Below are positions 7,170-15,701 of a DNA stretch of 64,000 bases, one piece after another; position 1 is the first letter of the stretch, and every line of letters begins with the position of its first letter. This stretch comes from an uncultured bacterium (lineage in GTDB: Bacteria; Bacillota; Clostridia; Lachnospirales; Lachnospiraceae). The translations under genes and the position numbers were made by a program. The stretch spans positions 1-64,000 of the forward strand of contig CAMXIF010000007.1 of NCBI GenBank assembly GCA_947243845.1. Direction: 5' to 3'. The notes beneath the pieces were generated by a model. The model worked only from the letters and a program-made list of their open reading frames with translations, made no database searches and was not told the DNA's origin.

Positions 7170-9122
7170 TTATGAATTTAACTGCGCTAGTTTATCTTTC
7201 AAATCCCCAGAAATCGTACTTACCATATCCGCAGATGCGGCGATTTCCTCAGTGGAAGCTGCCAGATTGGTCACTCTCACGTTAACGCCATCAATCACAT
7301 CGATCAATTTGCCCGCTTTGCCCAACAGTTCGTTGATTGCCACTTGAATCTGTTCCTTATTAGAATCACTGTCGCTTGCCGTATCTTTAGAGGAATCGGC
7401 CAGCTTCTTGATGTTCTCTGCAATAATCGCAAAACCTCTTCCGGATTCTCCGGCACGAGCCGCCTCGATACTTGCATTGAGCGCCAGCAGATTGGTCTCC
7501 TCCGCTACGTCTGTAATCTCCTCGTTGTTCTCTTCCAGTTTCACCAAGAGTTCCTGAATCTGCTCAAGCGCCTCTTTCAGCTGGTCACAGAAAGTCACCA
7601 CATCGCTCATGGATGCCGAAATACCTGTACTCTCCTCCGCATTGCTGTTATTGCCGATGGACATCTCACTGATAGAAGTATCCAGACTGTCGAAATCCTC
7701 CTGAACCGCAATAATCAGTTCCTCAATCTGCTCATTCTTGGCTCTGAGTTCTTCGTTCTTATCTTCTACCTCTGCAGCCATCTGTCTCGCTGCTTCGCCC
7801 TCTTGTTCTACTTTACCCTTAATGTACTGGACACAATTATTCTGATTATTACATCCGTTATGGATTGCACCTGCCATCTCTTTACAGGTATCATAGCCGC
7901 AGGCTGAGCAGTTCATCGTCCGCTCTGTCTCCGTATATTTATCCATGGATGCAAAGATTGCTTCAAGTTCCGCCGTGTTCGGCTGTCTGATTTCCAAACC
8001 TTTGGATTTATCCGTATAATGTCTGATAAAATCATTGATATCCAGATTCTTGAACTGCTTGTTAAGCCTGTCAAGTCTTTGTTTGGGCGTAAGCTTCTTG
8101 CTAAAAGCATGTTTTTTATCGTTCTTCTTGCTCGCATTCCTGATCTTCTGCAGTTCATAAAGCGTATCGTCAGACCCGCTTTTGCTTTCCTCCACACCAG
8201 GACCGTAGATACAGCCCTTCGCACAGTTAAGCGCGTCTACCATAAACGGCAGTTCTTTCTTGCCAAGCACTCTTTTCTTATAATCCTCCAGGAATTCGTA
8301 AGCGTGTTTCTCGCCTTCTATCTGTCTGATAAAAATGTCTTCCCCGCAAAACCAGTATACATTTTCTTTCAGGCCGCCAGGCATCGGATAAATAGATCCC
8401 AGACCATATTCAATCTCATCCGTCACTGCCGCTCCGGAAACCCCATGCTCCCTTACATAACGCATCAAATGATCGAAAGTCACATTATAAGAAACGTAAC
8501 CGCCGCAGTTCGGATCGTCTGTCTCGTTTTTCTTCGCCACACAGGGGCTGATAAATGCCAGTTTGTCCGGCACTTTCATATATTTCTTAACATAAATCGC
8601 ACCGCACATCATAGGAGAATGTACCGGCACAAGACGCGGAATCAGTTCTGGTATGTACTTTTCAATATATCCCACGATCGCAGGACAGGGCTGGGATATG
8701 CCGCCCGTAAAATTATGTTCCGTAATATACTTGATATAACCCCATGTTGTAATATCCGCACCGAAGCTGATGCTGATGATCCGATTCACACCCAGTTTCT
8801 TCAGGCCGCCAAGCACTGTCGCATACTCCTTCGGATAGTTTGCCAGAAAAGCCGGGGCCAGTAAGAGAGAAATCTTTTCGCCTCGTTTTAAATCTTCAAA
8901 GAAACGTTCTGTATCATCGTTATAGCTTCTTGCTCCGTGAGCGCAGGCATCAAAACATGCTCCGCATCCCACACACTGCTTCCCGTCTACTACAATCTTA
9001 TGCTGTCCGTCCTCCTCCACAGACTGATTCGCTGTCAGAACAGGACACACTGAAATACACTTATGACACCCCACACACTTGTCGTTGGTATAAACCAACG
9101 ATTCTGATTGTTGATTTACCAT
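7170..9122 (-). CDS. soluble Fe-S / [FeFe]-hydrogenase-like / chemoreceptor fusion
   Basis: This 650-aa protein has two 4Fe-4S ferredoxin motifs ([24 protein letters not shown]), then a domain like the H-cluster part of [FeFe]-hydrogenase, then a CxxCGYxxC Fe-S motif, then coiled coil and a methyl-accepting chemotaxis signalling hairpin ([18 protein letters not shown]). There is no transmembrane segment. The four cysteines that hold the H-cluster cubane are kept ([17 protein letters not shown]), but the proton-relay Cys just before the first ligand is Pro. So it is probably a redox or H2 sensor rather than a catalyst. The start at 9122 has GGAGGG upstream; the longer frame to 9158 does not. 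Confidence 0.85.
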   Translation of the reverse strand: MVNQQSESLVYTNDKCVGCHKCISVCPVLTANQSVEEDGQHKIVVDGKQCVGCGACFDACAHGARSYNDDTERFFEDLKRGEKISLLLAPAFLANYPKEYATVLGGLKKLGVNRIISISFGADITTWGYIKYITEHNFTGGISQPCPAIVGYIEKYIPELIPRLVPVHSPMMCGAIYVKKYMKVPDKLAFISPCVAKKNETDDPNCGGYVSYNVTFDHLMRYVREHGVSGAAVTDEIEYGLGSIYPMPGGLKENVYWFCGEDIFIRQIEGEKHAYEFLEDYKKRVLGKKELPFMVDALNCAKGCIYGPGVEESKSGSDDTLYELQKIRNASKKNDKKHAFSKKLTPKQRLDRLNKQFKNLDINDFIRHYTDKSKGLEIRQPNTAELEAIFASMDKYTETERTMNCSACGYDTCKEMAGAIHNGCNNQNNCVQYIKGKVEQEGEAARQMAAEVEDKNEELRAKNEQIEELIIAVQEDFDSLDTSISEMSIGNNSNAEESTGISASMSDVVTFCDQLKEALEQIQELLVKLEENNEEITDVAEETNLLALNASIEAARAGESGRGFAIIAENIKKLADSSKDTASDSDSNKEQIQVAINELLGKAGKLIDVIDGVNVRVTNLAASTEEIAASADMVSTISGDLKDKLAQLNS

Positions 9123-9253
9123 TTTACCCTCCAAGATAAGACGCCTATGATTTGTCAAACTGCAGAAAGAAAACCCGCCTTTACCTTAACCATAGTACTA
9201 GTGTACCATAATCTTCCGGGAAAATAAACGTTTTTTATAGAAAATCAACAAAA

Positions 9254-9277
9254 AAAACCACAAAAAATTGTGGTTTT
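9254..9277 (-). terminator. Rho-independent terminator of the aspartokinase gene
   Basis: A 10-bp stem AAAACCACAA/TTGTGGTTTT with a four-base loop is followed on the minus strand by a T-rich run. It lies 20 bp past the aspartokinase stop. Confidence 0.85.
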
Positions 9278-9296
9278 TCTGCTTTTATGTATACTA

Positions 9297-10616
9297 TTAT
9301 AACTGTGCCAGCACAAAAATATCATAGATTGCTTTGATTGCCGTCTCAAAATCCGCATTGGCAACACCAATAATGATGTTTAACTCGCTGGAACCCTGAT
9401 CGATCATCTTGACATTGACATTGGCATGTGCCAGCGCGGAAAAGATTCTTCCTGCCGTACCGCGGGTGGATTTCATGCCGCGCCCAACCACTGCGATCAG
9501 CGCCAGATCCGCCTCTATGTCGATGGCATCGGGATCCGCCAGTCTGTGAATACCGGACACCACCTTCTGCTCCTTGTGCATGAACTCATCCTGATGGACA
9601 AACACCGTCATGGTGTCAATCCCGGAAGGCACATGCTCGAAGGAAATACCATTCTCCTCAAAAGCCTGCAGCACTTTGCGTCCGAAACCAATCTCCGAGT
9701 TCATCATTTCCTTCTCTATATTGACTGCGCAAAATCCTCTTTTGCCGGCAATACCGGTGATCACGTACTTGGATTTCTGGCAGGTGCTCTCCACAATCCA
9801 CGTACCGTTATCATTGGGTGCATTGGTATTGCGGATATTGATGGGGATTCCCTCGCTCCTTACCGGGAATATCGCATCCTCATGCAGAACCGATGCCCCC
9901 ATGTAAGCCAACTCCCGCAATTCCCTGTAGGTGATCGTCTCAATCCCCTCCGGTTTATAGATGATTCTGGGATCTGCAATCAAGAAGCCGGACACATCCG
10001 TCCAGTTCTCATAAACATTCGCCTTGATAGCCCTTGCCACAATAGAACCGGTGATATCAGATCCTCCTCTGGAAAACGTCTTGACAGTGCCGTCCTCATA
10101 GGCCCCGTAAAATCCGGGCACCACCGCTGATTCCACCGTGGAAAGACGCGCCCTCATCAGTTTATTGGTCAGTTCCGGATCGTACTCACCGTCTTCTTTA
10201 AAACGGATTACTTCTGCTGCATCCACAAACTCAAATCCAAGATACTGCGCCATGATAATACCGTTCAGATACTCGCCTCTGGAAGCTGCATAATCCGCTC
10301 CTGCCTTGTTACGGAAATTCTGCTCAATGGTCTGAAATTCTTCTTCCAGAGAAAGATCCAGGGAAAGCCCTGAAATAATCTCCAGATATCTGTTCTTGAT
10401 TGCCTGCAGCTGCCCCGTAAAGTCCTGCTCTTTCTCAGCCAGTTCATAGCAGGCATACAGCATATCTGTCACCTTAGTATCATCAGAAGAACGTTTGCCC
10501 GGTGCAGAAGGCACCACAAAACGGCGCTCCCTGTCTGCACGGATAATGGACTCCACCTTCTTAAACTGCTCTGCACTCGCCAGAGAACTCCCGCCAAATT
10601 TTACTACTTTATTCAT
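9297..10616 (-). CDS. lysC: aspartate kinase
   Basis: This 439-aa enzyme makes aspartyl phosphate, the first step to lysine, threonine and methionine. The kinase domain starts with KFGGSSLAS and contains the FSRGGSDITGS loop. The C-terminal third carries paired ACT domains (GFCAVNIEKEMMN, VVGRGMKSTRGTAGRIFSAL, VNVKMIDQGSSELNI) that normally give feedback control by end products. It follows hom on the same strand after a 121-bp spacer that folds into a leader structure. GGAGG precedes the ATG. Whether it serves the lysine or threonine branch cannot be told; context with hom and glyA favours threonine/glycine. Confidence 0.93.
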   Translation of the reverse strand: MNKVVKFGGSSLASAEQFKKVESIIRADRERRFVVPSAPGKRSSDDTKVTDMLYACYELAEKEQDFTGQLQAIKNRYLEIISGLSLDLSLEEEFQTIEQNFRNKAGADYAASRGEYLNGIIMAQYLGFEFVDAAEVIRFKEDGEYDPELTNKLMRARLSTVESAVVPGFYGAYEDGTVKTFSRGGSDITGSIVARAIKANVYENWTDVSGFLIADPRIIYKPEGIETITYRELRELAYMGASVLHEDAIFPVRSEGIPINIRNTNAPNDNGTWIVESTCQKSKYVITGIAGKRGFCAVNIEKEMMNSEIGFGRKVLQAFEENGISFEHVPSGIDTMTVFVHQDEFMHKEQKVVSGIHRLADPDAIDIEADLALIAVVGRGMKSTRGTAGRIFSALAHANVNVKMIDQGSSELNIIIGVANADFETAIKAIYDIFVLAQL

Positions 10617-10629
10617 GTCAAACCTCCAT

Positions 10630-10704
10630 GTCAGAGCAGACTGCTGCGATGAAAACCCGCACAGACGCTTTTCCGTCCAATATTAAAACACTCTCTGCTC
10701 TAAC
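10630..10704 (-). promoter_or_regulatory. candidate structured leader before lysC
   Basis: On the minus strand GTTAGAGCAGA (10704-10694) can pair with TCTGCTCTGAC (10640-10630) in an 11-bp helix with one G-U. It encloses two small hairpins (10664-10677 and 10645-10661), making a three-way junction that ends three bases before the GGAGG of lysC. It does not match the lysine riboswitch. It could be a cis-regulatory RNA or simply a processing site between hom and lysC. Confidence 0.4.
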
Positions 10705-10737
10705 TTAAATTTCCATACTTAAGCACGCTGCCAACGG

Positions 10738-11943
10738 CTACGCCATAATGCGGATTCTATTTAAGCAGCCGCCAGCTTTCTCAATCTTTTCATTAAATTC
10801 TTTTTCTGACATCACCTGCGTCATAAAAGCGAACTCTTCTGCTATTCCCACATTCACTTCGGCCAGGGAACCGAAAGCCGCCATAGCCGCTTCTCTCTGA
10901 TCTGCCCCGACCCGCACAAAGAATTTGCGCTCAGCAGTGGAAATATCCGCCACATCCACTTTATCCTCATCCCAGAAACACATAATCGTCTTACCCGGAT
11001 GTCTTGCACAGTCCACCACATCGGACACAACTGCGCTGGCAGTAGGAAGTTTCCCCGCTCCTCTGCCATAATACATGGAATCGCCCAGCATATTGCCATG
11101 TACATAAACCGCATTGAACACTCCGTTCACACTGAAGAGCGGATGTTCCCTGGAAATCATAAAGGGCGCCACCATCGCAAAGAATCCTTTATCCGTATCC
11201 CTGCTCATGGCAAGCAGCTTGATGGATTTGTCCATCTGTTTCGCATATTTAAAATCGGCTGCACTGATTTTAGTGATGCCTTCCGTATAGATATCTTCAT
11301 ATCTCACATTTCGGCCAGACATTAGAGAGGAGAGGATCGCTATCTTACGGCAGGCGTCATATCCTTCCACATCGGCCTCCGGATTTCGCTCCGCGTACCC
11401 TTTATCCTGCGCCTCCTTTAAAACATCCTCAAAATCGGCGCCCTCTTTATCCATCTTCGTCAGAATATAATTGGTGGTGCCGTTTAAAATACCGGTAATA
11501 CCGTCAATCTTCTCCGCCGTTAATGAATAATTGAGGGGACGGATGATGGGAATACCGCCTCCCACACTGGCTTCAAACAGATAATTGCAATGATTCTCCT
11601 TAGCAATCCTTATCAGTTCCGGACCATGAGCCGCCACCAGTTCTTTGTTGGAGGTGCACACACTCTTTCCCAGAAGAAGTGCCTGTTTCGTGAAATCATA
11701 AGCCGGCTTCGTGCCGCCCATGGTCTCACAAATCACCGTCACTTCAGGATCATTTAAAATGATATTGTAGTCGTGCACTACCTTGTGCGCATAGGGATCT
11801 CCCGGAAAATCCCTCAGATCCAGGATATACTTTACCGCAAGATCTTCCCCCGCCTTCTTGTTAATGTCCAACTTATTGGTCTCGATTACTTCCACTACAC
11901 CGCTGCCCACGGTGCCGTATCCTAATACTGCAATTTGAATCAT
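10738..11943 (-). CDS. hom: homoserine dehydrogenase
   Basis: This 401-aa enzyme reduces aspartate semialdehyde to homoserine with NAD(P)H. It has an N-terminal Rossmann motif (GYGTVGSGV), the catalytic homoserine-dehydrogenase region with GGGIPIIRPL, GILNGTTNYIL and EAQDKGYAERNPEADVEGYDACRK, and a C-terminal ACT-like regulatory part. It lies 27 bp after glyA and before lysC. The cluster supplies threonine and glycine precursors. The phosphotransfer step may be done by the ThrH-like protein at 21277-21882. Confidence 0.95.
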   Translation of the reverse strand: MIQIAVLGYGTVGSGVVEVIETNKLDINKKAGEDLAVKYILDLRDFPGDPYAHKVVHDYNIILNDPEVTVICETMGGTKPAYDFTKQALLLGKSVCTSNKELVAAHGPELIRIAKENHCNYLFEASVGGGIPIIRPLNYSLTAEKIDGITGILNGTTNYILTKMDKEGADFEDVLKEAQDKGYAERNPEADVEGYDACRKIAILSSLMSGRNVRYEDIYTEGITKISAADFKYAKQMDKSIKLLAMSRDTDKGFFAMVAPFMISREHPLFSVNGVFNAVYVHGNMLGDSMYYGRGAGKLPTASAVVSDVVDCARHPGKTIMCFWDEDKVDVADISTAERKFFVRVGADQREAAMAAFGSLAEVNVGIAEEFAFMTQVMSEKEFNEKIEKAGGCLNRIRIMA

Positions 11944-11970
11944 GCTTTTTCTCCCTTAATAAGTACTTGA

Positions 11971-13209
11971 TCAGATCAACGGATATTTATCCGTCAGTGT
12001 CTTAATGATGGCCTGTGCCTTATCGATGCCTGCCTCACCTTCTTTGATCACAATGGCAATAGCCTCCGCCACCTGATCCATATCCTCCGCGTTTAATCCT
12101 CTGGATGTTGCCGCAGGCGTACCCAGACGGATACCGCTGGTCACAAACGGAGACTTGGGATCATTCGGAATCGTATTCTTATTGGCTGTGATATGTGCCT
12201 GATCCAACAATTTCTCCACTGCCTTACCGGTCAAGTCATAATTGGTCAGATCTACCAACATCAGATGATTATCCGTACCGCCGGAGACAATCTTGATGTC
12301 CCTTGCCTGCAGGCTCTTACACAGTGCCTGTGCATTATCTGCCACATTTTTCATATAGACTTTAAAGTCATCAGAAAGGGCTTCCTTAAAGCATACCGCT
12401 TTAGCCGCGATTACATGCATGAGCGGTCCTCCCTGGGTGCCAGGGAAAATTGCCTTGTTAAAATTATATTTATCCGCCACTTCCTGACTGGACATGATCA
12501 TGCCGCCGCGCGGTCCGCGCAAAGTCTTATGTGTGGTAGTGGTCGTCACATGTGCATAAGGAATCGGGCTTGGATGCAGCCCTGCCGCTACAAGACCTGC
12601 GATATGAGCGATGTCTACCATTAATACAGCGCCCACCTCGTCCGCAATCTCTCTGAACTTCTTAAAATCTATGGTTCTCGCATAGGCAGAAGCGCCTGCT
12701 ACAATCATCTTCGGTTTACATTCCAGCGCGATTTTGCGCACATTATCATAATCAAGAAATCCATCATCATTGACTCCGTAAGGCACACAGTGGAAATATT
12801 TGCCTGACATATTGACCGGTGAACCGTGGGACAGATGTCCGCCGTGATCCAGATTCATGCCCATAAAAGTATCACCCGGCTCCAACACTGCAAAGAACAC
12901 TGCCATGTTGGCCTGCGCACCGGAATGAGGCTGCACATTGACATATTCACAGCCAAACAGCTCCTTGGCCCGTTCCTTAGCCAATTCTTCCACCACATCA
13001 ACACATTCACAACCGCCATAATATCTCTTACCCGGATATCCTTCCGCATACTTGTTGGTAAGCGGGCTTCCCATAGCCGCCATAACTGCTTTGCTCACCC
13101 AGTTCTCAGAAGCGATAAGTTCTATATGGGAGTTCTGACGATTCTGCTCATCCACAATCGCCTGCGCAATTTCGGGATCTACGTTTCTTACTTCATCTAA
13201 TGAATACAT
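11971..13209 (-). CDS. glyA: serine hydroxymethyltransferase
   Basis: This PLP enzyme of 412 aa interconverts serine and glycine with tetrahydrofolate. Diagnostic segments are [11 protein letters not shown], the [15 protein letters not shown] loop, [12 protein letters not shown] and the PLP-lysine motif [14 protein letters not shown]. The frame is open upstream to 13302, but ATG 13209 (MYSLDEV) is the usual family start and has AGGA eight bases before. It is the first gene of glyA-hom-lysC. This order suggests co-control of glycine and threonine synthesis. Confidence 0.95.
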   Translation of the reverse strand: MYSLDEVRNVDPEIAQAIVDEQNRQNSHIELIASENWVSKAVMAAMGSPLTNKYAEGYPGKRYYGGCECVDVVEELAKERAKELFGCEYVNVQPHSGAQANMAVFFAVLEPGDTFMGMNLDHGGHLSHGSPVNMSGKYFHCVPYGVNDDGFLDYDNVRKIALECKPKMIVAGASAYARTIDFKKFREIADEVGAVLMVDIAHIAGLVAAGLHPSPIPYAHVTTTTTHKTLRGPRGGMIMSSQEVADKYNFNKAIFPGTQGGPLMHVIAAKAVCFKEALSDDFKVYMKNVADNAQALCKSLQARDIKIVSGGTDNHLMLVDLTNYDLTGKAVEKLLDQAHITANKNTIPNDPKSPFVTSGIRLGTPAATSRGLNAEDMDQVAEAIAIVIKEGEAGIDKAQAIIKTLTDKYPLI

Positions 13210-13655
13210 TCCTTGTTCCTGCCTTTCTCTTGCTTTCATTGCCCAACTGTCTGTTAGTATATCATAAAGGGTTATTTTAACGCAATACAAATCCTTTGTC
13301 ATAATGGATAGATTTTCATGAAAAATTAAGAAATCTTTATGGAAATCTTATTTTGACTTTTGACTTCAATCTGCTATGATATATACCATAAAAACGAACT
13401 ATGCTCGATTGCGGGATCCGCTTCGCGGCCTCGGATAAACGGTAAACTTTCCAATTACCATAAAAAGGAATTTTGCTTTGCTTACGCGGCTGAACAAGGA
13501 GATTTCCAACACTACCGAAGAACAGGAATATATTCATGTATATATACATAATGAATATATAATACTGATAGTAACTGTCAATGCTGATAGCATCTGACAG
13601 ATCAAAGTAACTGACGACCCCATATTCAGCCAAGGACAGGCAAGGATATATTATT
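13210..13655. other. divergent intergenic region with promoter and cruciform
   Basis: It separates glyA (minus) from the PAP2 gene (plus). It holds a plus promoter at 13353-13380 and, further on, a perfect 10-bp inverted repeat ATATATTCAT (13528-13537 with 13551-13560) around a palindromic AT core. If that promoter is used, the PAP2 transcript has an untranslated leader of roughly 270 bases. A 122-codon minus-strand frame here shows no features of a real protein. Confidence 0.5.
13353..13380 (+). promoter_or_regulatory. probable sigma-A promoter of the PAP2 gene
   Basis: TTGACT (13353-13358), a 16-bp spacer and TATGAT (13375-13380). It is far from the start codon at 13656, so a long leader is implied. 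Confidence 0.5.
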
Positions 13656-14375
13656 ATGGAAAGTATTATGAGCAAAAAGACTTCTGCAAAGAATAGTCTC
13701 ATCAAATTCTGGCAATCTTACAGACATGCCATACCCCTGATCATCTTTGGAATCATCTATATGACATGGTTCGGACACCTGGAAAAGACGGTCACCAGTC
13801 ATTACAAGATTATTCATGTGGCGCTTGATGACCATATCCCTTTCTGCGAAGTTTTCGTTATCCCTTATTTGTTATGGTTCGCTTACGTGGCATTGGTTGT
13901 CCTGTATTGTTTCTTTAAGGATAAGGATGATTACTTCAGGACTTGTACCTTTTTATTTACAGGCATGACGATATTTTTGGTTGTTTCCACGCTCTGGCCC
14001 AATGGTCATCATTTAAGGCCCTACACCATGCCGCGGGACAATATATTCACCCAGCTGATCGCCATGCTCTACAGGGCAGATACGCCGACAAACCTCTGGC
14101 CCAGCATCCATGTGTATAACTCCATTGGCTGCCACCTTGCAGTCATGAAAAGCAGTCATCTGGCTGATAAGAAAGGAATCCGTATCGGTTCTCTGATCCT
14201 GTGTGTTTCTATTATTATGTCAACCACATTGATCAAGCAGCATTCCGTCTTCGATGTGCTCACAGCCTTTATCCTGGCAGCCATCATGTATGGCGTTGTG
14301 TATCGCTCCGATGTGCTGATTCATTTGTATCATGGATTACAGGGCAGGCATAAGAGGAAGCCTGAGATATTATAA
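13656..14375 (+). CDS. PAP2-superfamily membrane phosphatase-like protein
   Basis: This 239-aa protein has about six hydrophobic segments. Motifs resemble the PAP2 phosphatase signature but are partly degenerate: GHHLRPYTMPRD, then PTNLWPSIHVYNSIG (the PSxH block) and STTLIKQHSVFDVL (the SxxxxQHSxxD block). PAP2 proteins remove phosphate from lipids such as phosphatidate or undecaprenyl pyrophosphate. It could also be an inositol-phosphoceramide-synthase-like transferase of the same superfamily. The start at ATG 13656 has AGGA nine bases upstream. Confidence 0.8.
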   Translation: MESIMSKKTSAKNSLIKFWQSYRHAIPLIIFGIIYMTWFGHLEKTVTSHYKIIHVALDDHIPFCEVFVIPYLLWFAYVALVVLYCFFKDKDDYFRTCTFLFTGMTIFLVVSTLWPNGHHLRPYTMPRDNIFTQLIAMLYRADTPTNLWPSIHVYNSIGCHLAVMKSSHLADKKGIRIGSLILCVSIIMSTTLIKQHSVFDVLTAFILAAIMYGVVYRSDVLIHLYHGLQGRHKRKPEIL

Positions 14376-14408
14376 AAGACGCTAATCGCTATTTCAAATA
14401 GGATTTTT

Positions 14409-14446
14409 AAAGCCGGACGCCTGTTTTATAGGCAAATCCGGCTTTT
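14409..14446 (+). terminator. Rho-independent terminator of the PAP2 gene
   Basis: AAAGCCGGA pairs with TCCGGCTTT, inner GCCT pairs with AGGC, and TTTTATATTTT follows on the plus strand. Confidence 0.85.
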
Positions 14447-14538
14447 ATATTTTCTAATCTCTCATCCCGATAATCTTTCATCTCAAAACGGTCTGCTGTA
14501 ATGGCAAGACAGAAAATTTAAAATATCAAATTTAAAAA

Positions 14539-15564
14539 TCAATTGAATTTAAAAAATCTCCTGCAGATTTTGTATCCTTCCACCGATATCTTCCTGCCGC
14601 CTTTGCCCGGCAGGTTCATGGAATTGCCAAGTACGCCATACCGCAGTCTCATGTACAGCCCCATATCTTTTTGCTTGATATATTTCCAAAGCTCTTCCTT
14701 CTTCTCAAGATTTTCCTCCGTACCGGAGCGTATCAGCATGATCGAAGAAATAACCGTGATGATTTCCAGATAGTTTAACATATAATTCTTTAACTTGCGC
14801 CCGCTGCAGATTTTGGCCTTTTTCTCCACGAAATAATCTACCATGATCTTATTGACCTTAATCTGCTGGTCTATCCGGCCTATCATAACGTTTTCATTAA
14901 CAGATTGACCTTCTCTTCCTATATAATAGCGATAAAAATTGACATCCAGATAATACATATTCTTCACAAAGGGAAGCGGCTCAAACACAAAAATATTATC
15001 TACATAAAATGTGTGCTCCGGCAGTTTAAGTTCACACTCCCTTAACAGTTTGGTACGAAAGATTACGGAGTGCATGAGAATATATTGTCCCTTATGGAAA
15101 TGCTTCACTTCGTTCCATCCAAATATCTTATCCTGTGGAAGCGCATGTCGATATTTCATGACCTTATGCTTCTTCTCTCCCTCTTTCTCATAGACGAAAT
15201 TACTGATGAGCATATCCAGTGTGGATCCATCTGCTATGACTTCCCGCAGCGTATCCAATATCTTATGATAGGCACTGTCTTTCACCCAGTCATCGCTGTC
15301 CACTACCTTAAAATAGAGTCCGGTGGCATGCGCCAATCCTTCGTTGACCGCAGAACCATGTCCGCCGTTCTCCTTGTGTATCGCCTTCACAATAGACGGA
15401 TAAAGCGCTTCGTATCCGTCCGCGATCTCTGCAGTCCCATCACTGGAACCATCATCCACGATCAGTATCTCCACATCCTCACCACCCACAAGCAGTGACT
15501 CGATACACTTTCTCATGTATTCTTCCGAATTATAACAGGGGATTGCAATCGATAATAATTTCAT
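14539..15564 (-). CDS. family 2 glycosyltransferase
   Basis: This 341-aa GT-A fold enzyme has LLSIAIPCYNSEEYM, IVDDGSSDGT and the metal-binding VDSDDWV. The C-terminal part is helical and lacks clear membrane spans, so it probably works at the inner face of the membrane on a lipid or protein acceptor. The sugar and acceptor cannot be told. The frame extends upstream to 15627, but the family usually begins at the first beta strand (MKLLSIAIPCYN), so ATG 15564 is chosen although its ribosome site is modest. Confidence 0.9.
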   Translation of the reverse strand: MKLLSIAIPCYNSEEYMRKCIESLLVGGEDVEILIVDDGSSDGTAEIADGYEALYPSIVKAIHKENGGHGSAVNEGLAHATGLYFKVVDSDDWVKDSAYHKILDTLREVIADGSTLDMLISNFVYEKEGEKKHKVMKYRHALPQDKIFGWNEVKHFHKGQYILMHSVIFRTKLLRECELKLPEHTFYVDNIFVFEPLPFVKNMYYLDVNFYRYYIGREGQSVNENVMIGRIDQQIKVNKIMVDYFVEKKAKICSGRKLKNYMLNYLEIITVISSIMLIRSGTEENLEKKEELWKYIKQKDMGLYMRLRYGVLGNSMNLPGKGGRKISVEGYKICRRFFKFN

Positions 15565-15701
15565 CCTTAAAAACCGTACCTTTCCCGGACATTTCCAGCC
15601 AAAATTTCTTAGGAATACATCCCTCATATGGACATTTCCTACTTCCTTGTCATTTTAGCATAAATACACTCAGTTTTGTGTATCTGTTTCTTAGGAATTT
15701 C

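Noticed and set aside
10617..10737. Lysine riboswitch upstream of lysC
   Set aside because: The spacer is too short and lacks the conserved lysine-riboswitch core.
13337..13705. 122-codon minus-strand ORF
   Set aside because: It overlaps the PAP2 start, has no ribosome site and gives an unlikely protein from AT-rich leader DNA.
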